From a bacterium (GTDB taxonomy: Bacteria; JAJRZV01), in assembly GCA_024275095.1 (NCBI GenBank), contig JAJRZV010000017.1, positions 1-54,543 of the forward strand: a stretch of DNA of 54,543 nt, read 5' to 3'. The notes under the pieces are model-generated. The model saw only the letters and a program-made list of their open reading frames with translations. It did no database searches and was not told the origin of the DNA. Below, one piece after another: positions 15,185-23,418 of this stretch. Every line of letters starts with the position of its first letter. Positions within the stretch are counted from its first letter, which is position 1. Position numbers and translations under genes: made by a program.

Positions 15185-16566
15185 GCAGAGGCGAGCTCTG
15201 GAAAGAGATAGAGAATTCTGGACCGCAGGAATGGGATCGCTGGGACAGAGAATATGTATGGCATCCATTCACCCAGATGAGGGAATGGCTCTCTTCGCAA
15301 AACCTTACCATCGTAGCCGCCGAAGGAAATTACCTTATAGACGCGGACGGCAAACGTTATTTTGACGGAGTTTCTTCACTGTGGGTCACCATTCACGGCC
15401 ACAAACATCCCTGCCTCAACAAAGCCATTTTGGGACAGCTTAACCGTGTCGCTCATACCACGTATCTGGGGCTTGCTCATGACATGGGAGCCAAGCTGGC
15501 ACGTGCCCTTACCGGTATCTTACCCCGGCCACTGAAGCGCGTGTTTTACTCGGATAATGGATCTACAGCTGTCGAAATCGCATTGAAAATGGCCTACCAG
15601 TACTGGAGCCATCACGGACAGAAACGCCCTCGCTTCCTTTCGCTGGAGAACGCATATCACGGAGACACACTCGGTGCCGTGGGAGTGGGGGGCATTGACG
15701 TTTTTCACACTGCGTTTGGTCCCATCATTGTAAAATCTTTAAAAGCCCCATCACCCTACTGCTACAGATGTCCGCTCCGGCTGAAAAGGGAGACATGTGA
15801 TCTCGCGTGCGCTGATGAACTCGAACAGATCCTCACACAGCACAGAGACCACATATCCGCAATTATTGTAGAACCGGAAGTTCAGGCAGCAGCCGGCATG
15901 ATCGTAATGCCGGAGGGATACATCCAACGTGTAAGCGCTGCGGCACGTACACACGGCGTACTTCTTATATACGATGAAGTGGCTACCGGTTTCGGCCGTA
16001 CAGGCAGGCTCTTTGCCATGGAACACTCCGGAACAGTCCCGGATTTTGTGGCTCTTGCCAAAGGTATCACCGGCGGGTATCTCCCACTTGCTGCAACCAT
16101 CACCACAGAAGATGTGTTTGAAGCATTCTTGGGTAGTTACGAAGAATTCAAAACATTCTTCCACGGCCACACCTACACTGCCAACCCTCTGGCATGCGCT
16201 GCATCTCTTGAAAACCTGAAAATCCTTACCCACACATCATTCCTTCAACGGATAGAAAAACTTGCGCGAACTTTCTCCTGCATTCTGGAAGAGCAATTCG
16301 GGGCTCATCCCAACGCGGGCGACATCCGCATTAAGGGACTTATGGCAGGCGTCGAACTGGTAAAGGATCGAAAAAAACGTGAGCCCTTCTCCGTTGAGAA
16401 GCGGGTCGCGTGGCGCACAACGTTGAAAGTTCGAGAAAGGGGGCTGATACTCCGTCCGCTCGGCGATGTGCTCGTGTTCATGCCTCCTCTTTCATCAACT
16501 GAAGATGAACTACAATTCATGGTGGAAACGGCACGATGGGCTCTTGATGAAGTCCTCTCTTCATAA
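15181..16566 (+). CDS. bioA: adenosylmethionine-8-amino-7-oxononanoate aminotransferase
   Basis: BioA converts KAPA to DAPA in the cytosol with PLP, using SAM (or lysine in some lineages) as amino donor. Start: I take the ATG at 15181, which overlaps the bioF stop (ATGA) behind AGGGGA, rather than the track ATG at 15157. This gives 461 residues. Signatures: VWHPFTQMREW at the N-terminus is diagnostic of BioA; YFDGVSSLWVTIHGH; VFYSDNGSTAVEIALKMA; ENAYHGDTLGAVGVGG; LLIYDEVATGFGRTG; ALAKGITGGYLPLAAT with the PLP Lys; FFHGHTYTANPLACA. Confidence 0.96.
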   Translation: MSRGELWKEIENSGPQEWDRWDREYVWHPFTQMREWLSSQNLTIVAAEGNYLIDADGKRYFDGVSSLWVTIHGHKHPCLNKAILGQLNRVAHTTYLGLAHDMGAKLARALTGILPRPLKRVFYSDNGSTAVEIALKMAYQYWSHHGQKRPRFLSLENAYHGDTLGAVGVGGIDVFHTAFGPIIVKSLKAPSPYCYRCPLRLKRETCDLACADELEQILTQHRDHISAIIVEPEVQAAAGMIVMPEGYIQRVSAAARTHGVLLIYDEVATGFGRTGRLFAMEHSGTVPDFVALAKGITGGYLPLAATITTEDVFEAFLGSYEEFKTFFHGHTYTANPLACAASLENLKILTHTSFLQRIEKLARTFSCILEEQFGAHPNAGDIRIKGLMAGVELVKDRKKREPFSVEKRVAWRTTLKVRERGLILRPLGDVLVFMPPLSSTEDELQFMVETARWALDEVLSS

Positions 16567-17236
16567 ACTCCACGGCGGCATATTCATAACCGGCACTGAT
16601 ACAGGTGTCGGAAAAACCCATGTCACCTGTGAAATTGCAAGGGTGCTGCGCAACGAAGGAATTGATGTGGGAGTGATGAAACCTGTCGAAACAGGAGCGA
16701 TTGCAGGAGCCGATGACCACCTGCGCCTTGCAGAGGCTGCCGCCGTTTCAGACCCTCCTGAACTCATCTGTCCTTATCTTCTTCGGGAACCCCTGGCACC
16801 TTCCGTGGCCGCCCGCATCGAGGGCAAAACCATCCGGGCAGGAGTAATAAAAAAAGCCTTTCAAAAACTCTTGAGGCGACACAAGGTCGTACTCGTGGAA
16901 GGAGCCGGGGGACTCATGGTGCCTTTGAAAGGGAAATATACCTACGCAGAACTCATCAAAGAGCTATCTCTTCCCGTCGTCGTGGTTGCTGCAGATCGCC
17001 TGGGAGTTATCAACCACACTTTGCTCACCTGCGAAACGCTTGTTCAAAAAGGACTCCAGCTCACGGGTGTGGTTCTCAACCGCATGCCTGAATTTCAGGA
17101 TCAGTCTGCAAGGTACAACTTTGAACTGCTTCGCCGCCTTTTGAATGTACCCGTGGTTGTTTGCGAGACCAGCCTCGAGAAATCCGCTATTCAGCATCTC
17201 TTCCGGGTTCTCCTCGTGAAAGCTTCCCTTCCCTGA
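16547..17236 (+). CDS. bioD: dethiobiotin synthetase
   Basis: BioD closes the ureido ring of dethiobiotin from DAPA, CO2 and ATP. The likely start is the ATG at 16547 inside the end of bioA (20-bp overlap), giving 229 residues; the track start at 16466 is a shadow extension. P-loop IFITGTDTGVGKTHVTCEIA, MKPVETGA (substrate Lys), VLVEGAGGLMVPL and VVVVAADRLGVINHTLLT are all BioD signatures. The 3' end runs 50 bp into the convergent HD-GYP gene, leaving no room for a terminator between them. Confidence 0.95.
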   Translation: MKSSLHKLHGGIFITGTDTGVGKTHVTCEIARVLRNEGIDVGVMKPVETGAIAGADDHLRLAEAAAVSDPPELICPYLLREPLAPSVAARIEGKTIRAGVIKKAFQKLLRRHKVVLVEGAGGLMVPLKGKYTYAELIKELSLPVVVVAADRLGVINHTLLTCETLVQKGLQLTGVVLNRMPEFQDQSARYNFELLRRLLNVPVVVCETSLEKSAIQHLFRVLLVKASLP

Positions 17237-18668
17237 TCATCTTTACGAAAATACGCACCAGTTCAGGATCAAATTGCTTCCCGGCGTTCTTTTCCAGTTC
17301 CTCTACGATCAGTTCCTTTGAAAGACCTTCCCGATACGGCCTGCTGGATGCCATGGCGTCATAGGCATCTGTAATGCAGACAATCCGTGCTCCCACCGGT
17401 ATCTCCTCCCCTTTCAGTCCCTCAGGATATCCTGTGCCATCCCATCGTTCATGATGATAATACACGATCGGGACCACATCATGGAGAAAGTGCAGAGGAA
17501 GCAGAATTTCCTTCCCTATTTCAGTATGTGCTCTGAAAAGAAGGGTCTCTTCTTCGGTAAGAGTATCGGGTTTCTTGAGATAATCAAGCCTGATACCGAT
17601 TTTACCGATATCATGAAGCAGTGCTGCCTGATAAATCCGTTCTGCAAAATCCGGGGGATACCCTGCCTCAAGAGCGAGTTCTCGAGAATACCGGGCCACC
17701 CGCTCTGAATGACCGCGCGTGTATTCGTCCTTGGCTTCAATGGCCTTGATAAGGCCCTGTACTGTTTGATGAAACGCGTTGAGCAGTTCGTTGTGAACAG
17801 CTGTGTTCTCAACAGCAGTAGAAAATACCGCCGTGACAATCTGAAAAAGTTTCAGCTTGCCTTCTGTAGGCCTCTTTAGAGGATTGAACCCGCAGATGTT
17901 TAAAAAACCGTAGTGTTTACGAAAACCCTCCACTGCGTGCACAACAACAAACTCCGGTTTTGATCCACGGGAAGAAGGGAAGAGCTTTTTCACTTCTTCG
18001 CCGACAAGAACCACATAGGGTTTATCTCCCAGCAAATCCCTGGCCACCTCGGGGTTAAAATCAAAACATACTTTTCCACCGGAACGGCATTTGTGAATTC
18101 TTTCCATCTCTCCGGACTCATCAGCAACAATAAACGCGCATGCGCTATCCGCACCGATCTCCAGCAATATAAGTTCCAAGGTTCTATTCACAATTTCTCT
18201 GATCGGCATACCAGGTTTGATTTCCGTGACGAAATTGTAAAAAGCCTCTGGATGCTCCAGGTAAGGAGTTTCCGTAAGCAACACGTTGTAATCAACGGCT
18301 CTCTTTACCGTGAGGAGAAGATTCTCCAGGTCAAAGGGCTTCACTACGTAATCAAACACTCCCTTTTTCAGAGCTTCTATGGCGCTGTCCACACTTGCGT
18401 ATCCACTCATGAGAATAGGGGTGGTGGGGATATTGAGCTCTTTCATCTGGGAAATGAGCTGGGTACCACTGATCCCGGGAAGCACCAGGTCCACAAGAGC
18501 TACATCAAAATGGCCGTCCTGAAGAAGCTCCAGCGCTTCCACTGCATCCAGTGCAGTATCAACAGAAAACCCCTCACTTTGAAAAAATTCCGTAAGCAGC
18601 CTCAGCACGTCTCTCTCGTCATCAACAATCAGGATCCGCGGGCGCCTGATGCTTTGAGCATAACGCAT
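17187..18668 (-). CDS. response regulator REC-GAF-HD-GYP (c-di-GMP phosphodiesterase)
   Basis: A 493-residue regulator. Residues 10-125 are a receiver domain (ILIVDDERDVLRLL; phospho-acceptor Asp 60 in ALVDLVLPG; Lys in VVKPFDLENL). Residues about 150-305 look like a GAF sensor domain. Residues about 310-480 are an HD-GYP hydrolase: AKDEYTRGHSERVARYS, ALLHDIGKIGI, HHERWDGTGYPEGLKGEEIP (the GYP motif, intact) and CITDAYDAMAS. HD-GYP enzymes break down cyclic di-GMP, so it would turn a phosphorelay signal into lower c-di-GMP. No partner histidine kinase is adjacent (orphan). A TACAAT 6 bases before the ATG and no SD suggest a leaderless start. Confidence 0.93.
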   Translation of the reverse strand: MRYAQSIRRPRILIVDDERDVLRLLTEFFQSEGFSVDTALDAVEALELLQDGHFDVALVDLVLPGISGTQLISQMKELNIPTTPILMSGYASVDSAIEALKKGVFDYVVKPFDLENLLLTVKRAVDYNVLLTETPYLEHPEAFYNFVTEIKPGMPIREIVNRTLELILLEIGADSACAFIVADESGEMERIHKCRSGGKVCFDFNPEVARDLLGDKPYVVLVGEEVKKLFPSSRGSKPEFVVVHAVEGFRKHYGFLNICGFNPLKRPTEGKLKLFQIVTAVFSTAVENTAVHNELLNAFHQTVQGLIKAIEAKDEYTRGHSERVARYSRELALEAGYPPDFAERIYQAALLHDIGKIGIRLDYLKKPDTLTEEETLLFRAHTEIGKEILLPLHFLHDVVPIVYYHHERWDGTGYPEGLKGEEIPVGARIVCITDAYDAMASSRPYREGLSKELIVEELEKNAGKQFDPELVRIFVKMIREGKLSRGEPGRDAE

Positions 18669-18674
18669 AAAAAA

Positions 18675-18680
18675 ATTGTA
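18675..18680 (-). promoter_or_regulatory. putative -10 of the HD-GYP regulator gene
   Basis: The minus strand reads GATACAAT followed by six T and the ATG at 18668. TACAAT matches five of six consensus bases. No -35 is convincing. Placement would give a leaderless or nearly leaderless transcript. Confidence 0.35.
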
Positions 18681-18856
18681 TCACTTTAACCCGAAACCTT
18701 AGAAGGAAACCCGAATAACGTCATCTTGATTTTATCCGACCAGAAAAGCGATTCCTCCCGGTTTTTTCACAAAATCACCGAAGAATCCCGCGATGGCCGC
18801 GTTTTTTAGTGTATCTCAGGTGTATTGCGTTCATAAAAACAAAAATCTAAAAATCA

Positions 18857-18886
18857 TTGACACCAACAAAACTTTGTGGCAATACT
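18857..18886 (+). promoter_or_regulatory. sigma70-like promoter of the lipase gene
   Basis: A perfect TTGACA (18857-18862), an 18-bp spacer and AATACT (18881-18886, four of six). The -10 ends 29 bases before the lipase ATG, leaving a leader that contains the SD AGGAGG. The rest of the 247-base gap 18669-18915 is AT-rich and holds nothing else I can name. Confidence 0.5.
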
Positions 18887-18915
18887 TACTTAAAAAGTTC
18901 CCAGGAGGAACAGAA

Positions 18916-19845
18916 ATGAAAGCAAAAACTTTAACAAAAATTGCGGTACTGCTCACGGTCACTGTGTTCTCATTGGGCGCTTCCACTGAAAAAGGATGCG
19001 GAGGAAGTAAAGGCGTCCAGAAAAAGCGGCCACCGAAAATCACTCCCACAAAATACCCCATTATCCTCGCTCACGGTTTTGCAGGATTTAAAGAGATTGC
19101 CGGAATTGAATATTTTTTCGGTGTGGCAGATTACCTGAGAAAATACGGGTTCACTGTATTCGTCACCCAGGTTGATATGTTCAATACCATAGAGGTCAGG
19201 GGCAACCAGCTTGCAGACCAGATACTGGAAATTCTCAATGAAACAGGAGCAGAAAAGGTGAACATCATCGGTCACAGCATGGGTGGACTGGATGCAAGAT
19301 ATGCCATCACACATCGGGGACTCGGCGACGTAGTCGCTTCGCTGGTGACAATTTCTACTCCCCATCATGGCACTTCCATCGCTGACGTGGCACTTGGTCT
19401 GATGGATGGGCCCGTGGAGGATGCAGTATCCATCATTTCGTGGCTTGCCGGTTGTACTGTCGACGGTGTTGATTATGACACGTGTCAGCAAGATGCCATA
19501 GATGCCGCGTGGAATCTGACAATAGAATACGTTGAAAATCAATTTAATCCTCAAACCCCGAACGACGAACGCGTGGCCTACTTTTCGTACGCAGGAATCA
19601 CGGGGCTGCACTCAAAGGATATCGTAGATCCTTTACTTATCATTCCGTATGGGATTGTTTACTCCAACGAGGGTGATAACGATGGACTGTGCTCAGTAGA
19701 AAGTGCAAAGTGGGGAACATTCCTCGGCACTGTGGAAGCAGATCACTTAGACGAAATCGGCCAGCTCGTGGGAGTAACGGGATTGTTTAACTATAAAAAA
19801 TTCTATCTGAATATAGGCCGTTTTCTCGCTGCGCAGGGGTTCTGA
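18916..19845 (+). CDS. secreted triacylglycerol lipase (family I, LipA-like)
   Basis: The ATG at 18916 follows a strong SD (CCAGGAGGAACAGAA) and opens a signal sequence; the track start at 18793 is an upstream extension that overlaps the promoter. The 309-residue protein matches Pseudomonas/Burkholderia family I.1/I.2 lipases: YPIILAHGFAGF (oxyanion region), VFVTQVDMFNTIEVRGNQL, nucleophile Ser 121 in IIGHSMGGLDARY, catalytic Asp in NEGDNDGLCSVESAKWG, and His plus a Ca-binding Asp in ADHLDEIGQ. It would hydrolyse long-chain acylglycerols outside the cell. Subfamilies I.1/I.2 usually need the foldase Lif, and no lif gene is next to it. The region GASTEKGCGGS also allows a lipidated form. Confidence 0.92.
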   Translation: MKAKTLTKIAVLLTVTVFSLGASTEKGCGGSKGVQKKRPPKITPTKYPIILAHGFAGFKEIAGIEYFFGVADYLRKYGFTVFVTQVDMFNTIEVRGNQLADQILEILNETGAEKVNIIGHSMGGLDARYAITHRGLGDVVASLVTISTPHHGTSIADVALGLMDGPVEDAVSIISWLAGCTVDGVDYDTCQQDAIDAAWNLTIEYVENQFNPQTPNDERVAYFSYAGITGLHSKDIVDPLLIIPYGIVYSNEGDNDGLCSVESAKWGTFLGTVEADHLDEIGQLVGVTGLFNYKKFYLNIGRFLAAQGF

Positions 19846-19867
19846 AAAGGCAGTTTTTCACATACGA

Positions 19868-19896
19868 TTGAACTTCACCACCTTACTCCCTATAAT
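19868..19896 (+). promoter_or_regulatory. strong sigma70 promoter of the DUF481 gene, leaderless placement
   Basis: TTGAAC (19868-19873), exactly 17 bases, then TATAAT (19891-19896). The ATG of the DUF481 gene is at 19906, nine bases after the -10. Transcription start would fall at about 19902-19906, so the mRNA would have no or almost no leader. No SD is present. Confidence 0.62.
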
Positions 19897-19905
19897 GCCT
19901 CATCC

Positions 19906-20886
19906 ATGACCTCGCACATTTTTTTTACCCTCTTTCTCACCGTTAACATCTCTCCCCATGACTGCCAGATCACCACTGTCGAAGGCACCGTGCTGCACGG
20001 ACGCATTCGCGTCATTACTCCAGAGGCTGTTTTGCTGACAAGTTCTTACGGTGAATTAAAAATTCCTCTCGCTCACGTGGAAAAACTTACAACCACAACA
20101 CCACTTTATTTCTATCTTTCTTCTTACCGTCTCTCCTTCGTCGCTCCCGTCACAGGTTACAGCAAAGGCCTCGAGGTTCTGTTCACCACCAAGGGGGCCA
20201 TTCCACTTTCAACGCTCTTTTCTGCAAGAAGTGAACCCCTGAAAACTTTACGCACAGACATCAACATTGGTTTCGGCTTCACTGCGGGCAACGTTAATCT
20301 CCAGAACTGGACCCTCGAGCTGGTGCTGCATCGAGAAAAAACGATCCACAACCTCTCTCTTTCTTTCTACACTTCATATTCACGCACCGATGGTACAACG
20401 ACCAGTAACTACCAAAGAGCAGCATTCGACTACCACCCGGAGGTCCTGCCATTGCTTCTGCTCAGTGGAAATGCAACTGCTGAACGGGACGGTGTGGCGG
20501 GGCTGGACATTCGCTCAACAACTTCGGTGCAAGCAGGCTGGTACATCTTCAAACAGAACGGACGGCAACTTTCTCTCGGCGGAGGACCAGCTTACTATCA
20601 CGAAGACTACAGAGGTGCTCCTCCCACACGAGAGGCCCGGCTGCACATGAGCATTCAGGGTGTATGGAACGGCAGCCTTGCGAGCCTGGAAGGCGATGTA
20701 AACACTTACACATCACTTCAACGGATTACCGTTTTTTTCATTCAATCCACCCTCAACATAAAAACGCACATAACATCCAGCATTTCACTGTTTTTTTCGA
20801 TCATCGAAACCTATAACAATGCTCCCCCTGAGGACCTTAAAAAGAACGATATCCGCCTCAGTGCAGGTATATCTGTTCACCTGTAA
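19906..20886 (+). CDS. DUF481/YdiY-like outer-membrane protein
   Basis: A signal-like hydrophobic start (FFTLFLTVNIS) is followed by a short domain with DCQITTVEGTVLHGRIRVIT and GELKIPLAHVEKL, the SH3-like strand unit that precedes DUF481 barrels. From about residue 110 the protein shows alternating strands typical of DUF481: DINIGFGFTAGNVNLQNWTL, LSLSFYTSYSRTDGTTTSN, ERDGVAGLDIRSTTSVQAGW. It ends in SAGISVHL, an outer-membrane-compatible last strand. The family's role is unclear (salt-induced in E. coli relatives). It is convergent with the arginase-like gene and overlaps it by 10 bp. Confidence 0.8.
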   Translation: MTSHIFFTLFLTVNISPHDCQITTVEGTVLHGRIRVITPEAVLLTSSYGELKIPLAHVEKLTTTTPLYFYLSSYRLSFVAPVTGYSKGLEVLFTTKGAIPLSTLFSARSEPLKTLRTDINIGFGFTAGNVNLQNWTLELVLHREKTIHNLSLSFYTSYSRTDGTTTSNYQRAAFDYHPEVLPLLLLSGNATAERDGVAGLDIRSTTSVQAGWYIFKQNGRQLSLGGGPAYYHEDYRGAPPTREARLHMSIQGVWNGSLASLEGDVNTYTSLQRITVFFIQSTLNIKTHITSSISLFFSIIETYNNAPPEDLKKNDIRLSAGISVHL

Positions 20887-21841
20887 AAAGCGAGTTCAGG
20901 AGAAATATTTTTAAAAAACTCGGCCCACATCTGTACCGTTTTGTCTTCATCTACGAGCGTGAGCGGGGGGAAAATCTCACACAGATCCACACCTCCAAGA
21001 TGAACTTGTCCCTTATTGATAGCGCTGCCCAGTGCTGCAGCAACGGCAAAGAGCGTGTCTCTGGAAAGTCCCTCAAAATCCGCAAATCTCACTGCACCTG
21101 TGGTTTCCCTTACACTTACATCTGAATCAACGCTGAGATAGACCACATTGTAGCAAGCGTTTTTCAGTACGGTTGTTAATGTTGACACCGGATCGGCCAT
21201 CACTTCTTCAGCGGGAACAACCTTCAGTCCCTTTTTTCCATACACATCGAGAATCCTTGCCGTGATGGAACCTTTCTCCATACGCTCTGAAACACCAATC
21301 ACCCAGACATCTATTTCAGGGAATGTATTAATCACATGTTTGAGAAAGTTCCCTGAAGACACTCCCTCTGTGCGCGGTCCTTTGTAAATGTATCCCCTCG
21401 CGGCCGAGCGTTCCCACAGCTCGAACAAGTCCACATGAGCGTCAAGAACCAGGCATGTGCATTTTCCCCCTGTCTTTTCCAGACACCACAACATACCCGC
21501 CGCGGCAAAAACGTGTTCCACGGCCAGGACAAAGGGAATTTCGCCTTCTCTGACCAGATCCTCGAGCATTTTTTTAATTGATGCACCTGTTCGGTCAACA
21601 CGCCTCTATCAAAAGCCTCTATCAGAGAGGTTCTATTCACAGACGATGGGTCTGAAGGAATAGAGTTCAGGTAATCCGGACATGGCACCCGATGAACGTC
21701 TGCTGCATGCGGAAATTTGATGCAGTACGGATACACAGGCGCACCAGAGTCACACACAAAATGCGATGCTTCCTTTCGCAAAAAAACCTGTTCCGGCAAG
21801 TCTGACAAATCCAGCGAAGAAACAAAAACGCGGGGTATCAA
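20877..21841 (-). pseudogene. arginase/ureohydrolase-fold protein, frame shifted at an A7 run
   Basis: Two overlapping minus-strand ORFs make one protein. The first (ATG 21841) runs to LTEQVHQLKK; the second contains the rest. They meet at AAAAAAA (21569-21575 on the minus strand) and need a -1 shift, or one more A, to give about 320 residues. The slip site is read TTA AAA AAA, which fits the X XXY YYZ rule for -1 frameshifting. The fused product has arginase-fold marks: LAVEHVFAAAG, LVLDAHVDLFE (DAHxD metal motif), VVYLSVDSDVS (SxDxD) and GGVDLCEIFPP near the end. The canonical third metal Asp is not obvious, so the substrate is unknown. It is the last gene of a four-gene operon and overlaps its upstream neighbour by 4 bp. 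Confidence 0.75.
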
Positions 21842-22287
21842 GAACGGAGAAACTTGGAAGGAATGCGTATACCCAGCTTGGCCAGTGTTTTGATGGCTTC
21901 GTTACCCCCCAGCTTCACCATGCCCACATAGCCCTTGCGCCAGGCATCTACCAATGTAGTGGTTAGCTTGAATCGCATCCATCGGGTCTTGGTTGGATTG
22001 AGGATGCATTCATTGAGGGCTTTCACGTAATCTTTGACATCATCAGATTGAACAGATGTGATGTAATCAACAGCCTCCTTGGAGAAAACGAATATCACCT
22101 CTTGCTTTTTGGGTTCCTCCTTGATTAAGGTGGGTTTCCCTTTTTTCTTTACCAGCGTATATACGTTTTTATCTCCTTCAAATTCCACTCGTGCTGTGGC
22201 TCCCTCTACCAGGGGCTCCACCATGCGCTGGGCAACAGGGTTTGTATCAAAAAATTTTTTTAATTTTTCCGCCGGACTCTCAGCCAT
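21838..22287 (-). CDS. small cytosolic protein, possibly SCP2-like
   Basis: A 149-residue protein without signal peptide. The pattern (ATARVEFEGDKNVYTLVKKK, FVFSKEAVDYITSVQSDDVKDYVKALNECIL, then YVGMVKLGGNEAIKTLAKLGI) resembles the sterol-carrier-protein-2 fold, which binds lipids in a hydrophobic tunnel; I cannot verify this. It sits 3 bases after the Fe-S protein gene and overlaps the arginase-like gene by 4 bp, so it is co-transcribed with a redox pair. A carrier role for a hydrophobic substrate is inference. Confidence 0.65.
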   Translation of the reverse strand: MAESPAEKLKKFFDTNPVAQRMVEPLVEGATARVEFEGDKNVYTLVKKKGKPTLIKEEPKKQEVIFVFSKEAVDYITSVQSDDVKDYVKALNECILNPTKTRWMRFKLTTTLVDAWRKGYVGMVKLGGNEAIKTLAKLGIRIPSKFLRS

Positions 22288-22290
22288 AAC

Positions 22291-23418
22291 TCATCCCCCT
22301 GTAAAGAATTCTACGATATCCATAATCTTCATATCTCGAAACCTGCGGCCCTTCTGATGTCTGCTGAGGGTGTTAATACAGCGAGGGCATGCTGTTATTA
22401 CTGTATCCGCACCCGTAGCAGCAAGCTCCTCAAGTCGCGCAAGAGTTACAGCGCGAGCAAAATTTCGATTGACGAGTCCCCCTCCAAATCCACCTCCGCA
22501 ACAGAAGGTGTGTTTGCCTGTTCGTTGAGGATGTTTCACCTCCACACCGACACTTTCAAGATAAGAGCTGAGACCCTCTTCGACCTCTGCTCCCCTGGTC
22601 AGTGCACACGGGTCATGATAAGAAACAGGACCTTTATGTCCAGGCAAGGGATTACCATCAAAAATTTCCATCAAGTAATCAACGTAAAATAGCACGTCTT
22701 TTTCTATCTTTTGATTGAAAAGAGCCTGTGCATAACACTCCGGTGAGAAATACACAACCCGTGGTGGGTTGAGAGAATTGAGAAGGTTCGCGTGTTCCTC
22801 CTTCTTTTCGTGAGCAAGCTGTGAGGCACCCATTGCTTCCGGCAGGGCTCCACAGCATCCTTCCTTTTCGAGAAACGCCCAGCGAATTCTTCTGTCGGAA
22901 AGGAGCTGAGCAAACCTCAGAGCAGCGAGAGCACTTCTTTCACCAGAGAACGCAGAACAACCCCAGAATACCACCACCTCAGCTTCGTCAACTGGACTCG
23001 CGAGGGATTGAATCTGGCGATACGCGAGCATCGCCTGGCGCGCAACATTCTTACCGTTTTCACTTACCTTTCTGAGAACACTTTCCACCTTCGATGGAAC
23101 AACACCGCGCTCAACCGCTTCCTCACGCAACGCCTTTATAACAGGGATAATCTCTATACCCGAAGGACAAGCGGCCTCGCATGCGCCACAGAACATGCAT
23201 TCATATACAATTCTGCCAAATGCAGTATCCTCTTTTATTCTTTTATCCAGAACACCCTGTGCCAGATACAGCTTTCCACCGCCTGTATGACTGAAGAGAC
23301 CAAAGTACGTATATCCCGGGCAATTGATATTTTCTCCGTTAAAGGAAATAAAACATGTAGCGCAACGATTGCAGGTGTAAAGGTAAAAGGCATACGAAGC
23401 AGAGCGGTCAATCCCCAC
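22291..23418 (-). CDS. Fe-S oxidoreductase subunit (GlcF/HdrD-like, two CCG domains)
   Basis: I choose the GTG at 23418, behind GGAGGAAGG and overlapping the FAD gene stop by 11 bp, over the track ATG at 23466; this gives 375 residues. The N-terminal half carries two 4Fe-4S motifs (YTCNRCATCF...NCPGY, where the spacing is unusual, and CMFCGACEAACPSG). The C-terminal half has two cysteine-rich CCG domains (KEGCCGALPEAMG, YHDPCALTRG, FCCGGGFGGGLVN and ACPRCINTL). Such subunits pass electrons from a flavoprotein to quinone or heterodisulfide. With the preceding FAD protein it makes a GlcD/GlcF- or lactate-dehydrogenase-type pair. Confidence 0.9.
   Translation of the reverse strand: MGIDRSASYAFYLYTCNRCATCFISFNGENINCPGYTYFGLFSHTGGGKLYLAQGVLDKRIKEDTAFGRIVYECMFCGACEAACPSGIEIIPVIKALREEAVERGVVPSKVESVLRKVSENGKNVARQAMLAYRQIQSLASPVDEAEVVVFWGCSAFSGERSALAALRFAQLLSDRRIRWAFLEKEGCCGALPEAMGASQLAHEKKEEHANLLNSLNPPRVVYFSPECYAQALFNQKIEKDVLFYVDYLMEIFDGNPLPGHKGPVSYHDPCALTRGAEVEEGLSSYLESVGVEVKHPQRTGKHTFCCGGGFGGGLVNRNFARAVTLARLEELAATGADTVITACPRCINTLSRHQKGRRFRDMKIMDIVEFFTGG

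Noticed and set aside
18789-18807. CGCG-ATGGC-CGCG followed by six T as a terminator
   Set aside because: The stem is only 4 bp and no plus-strand gene ends before it.
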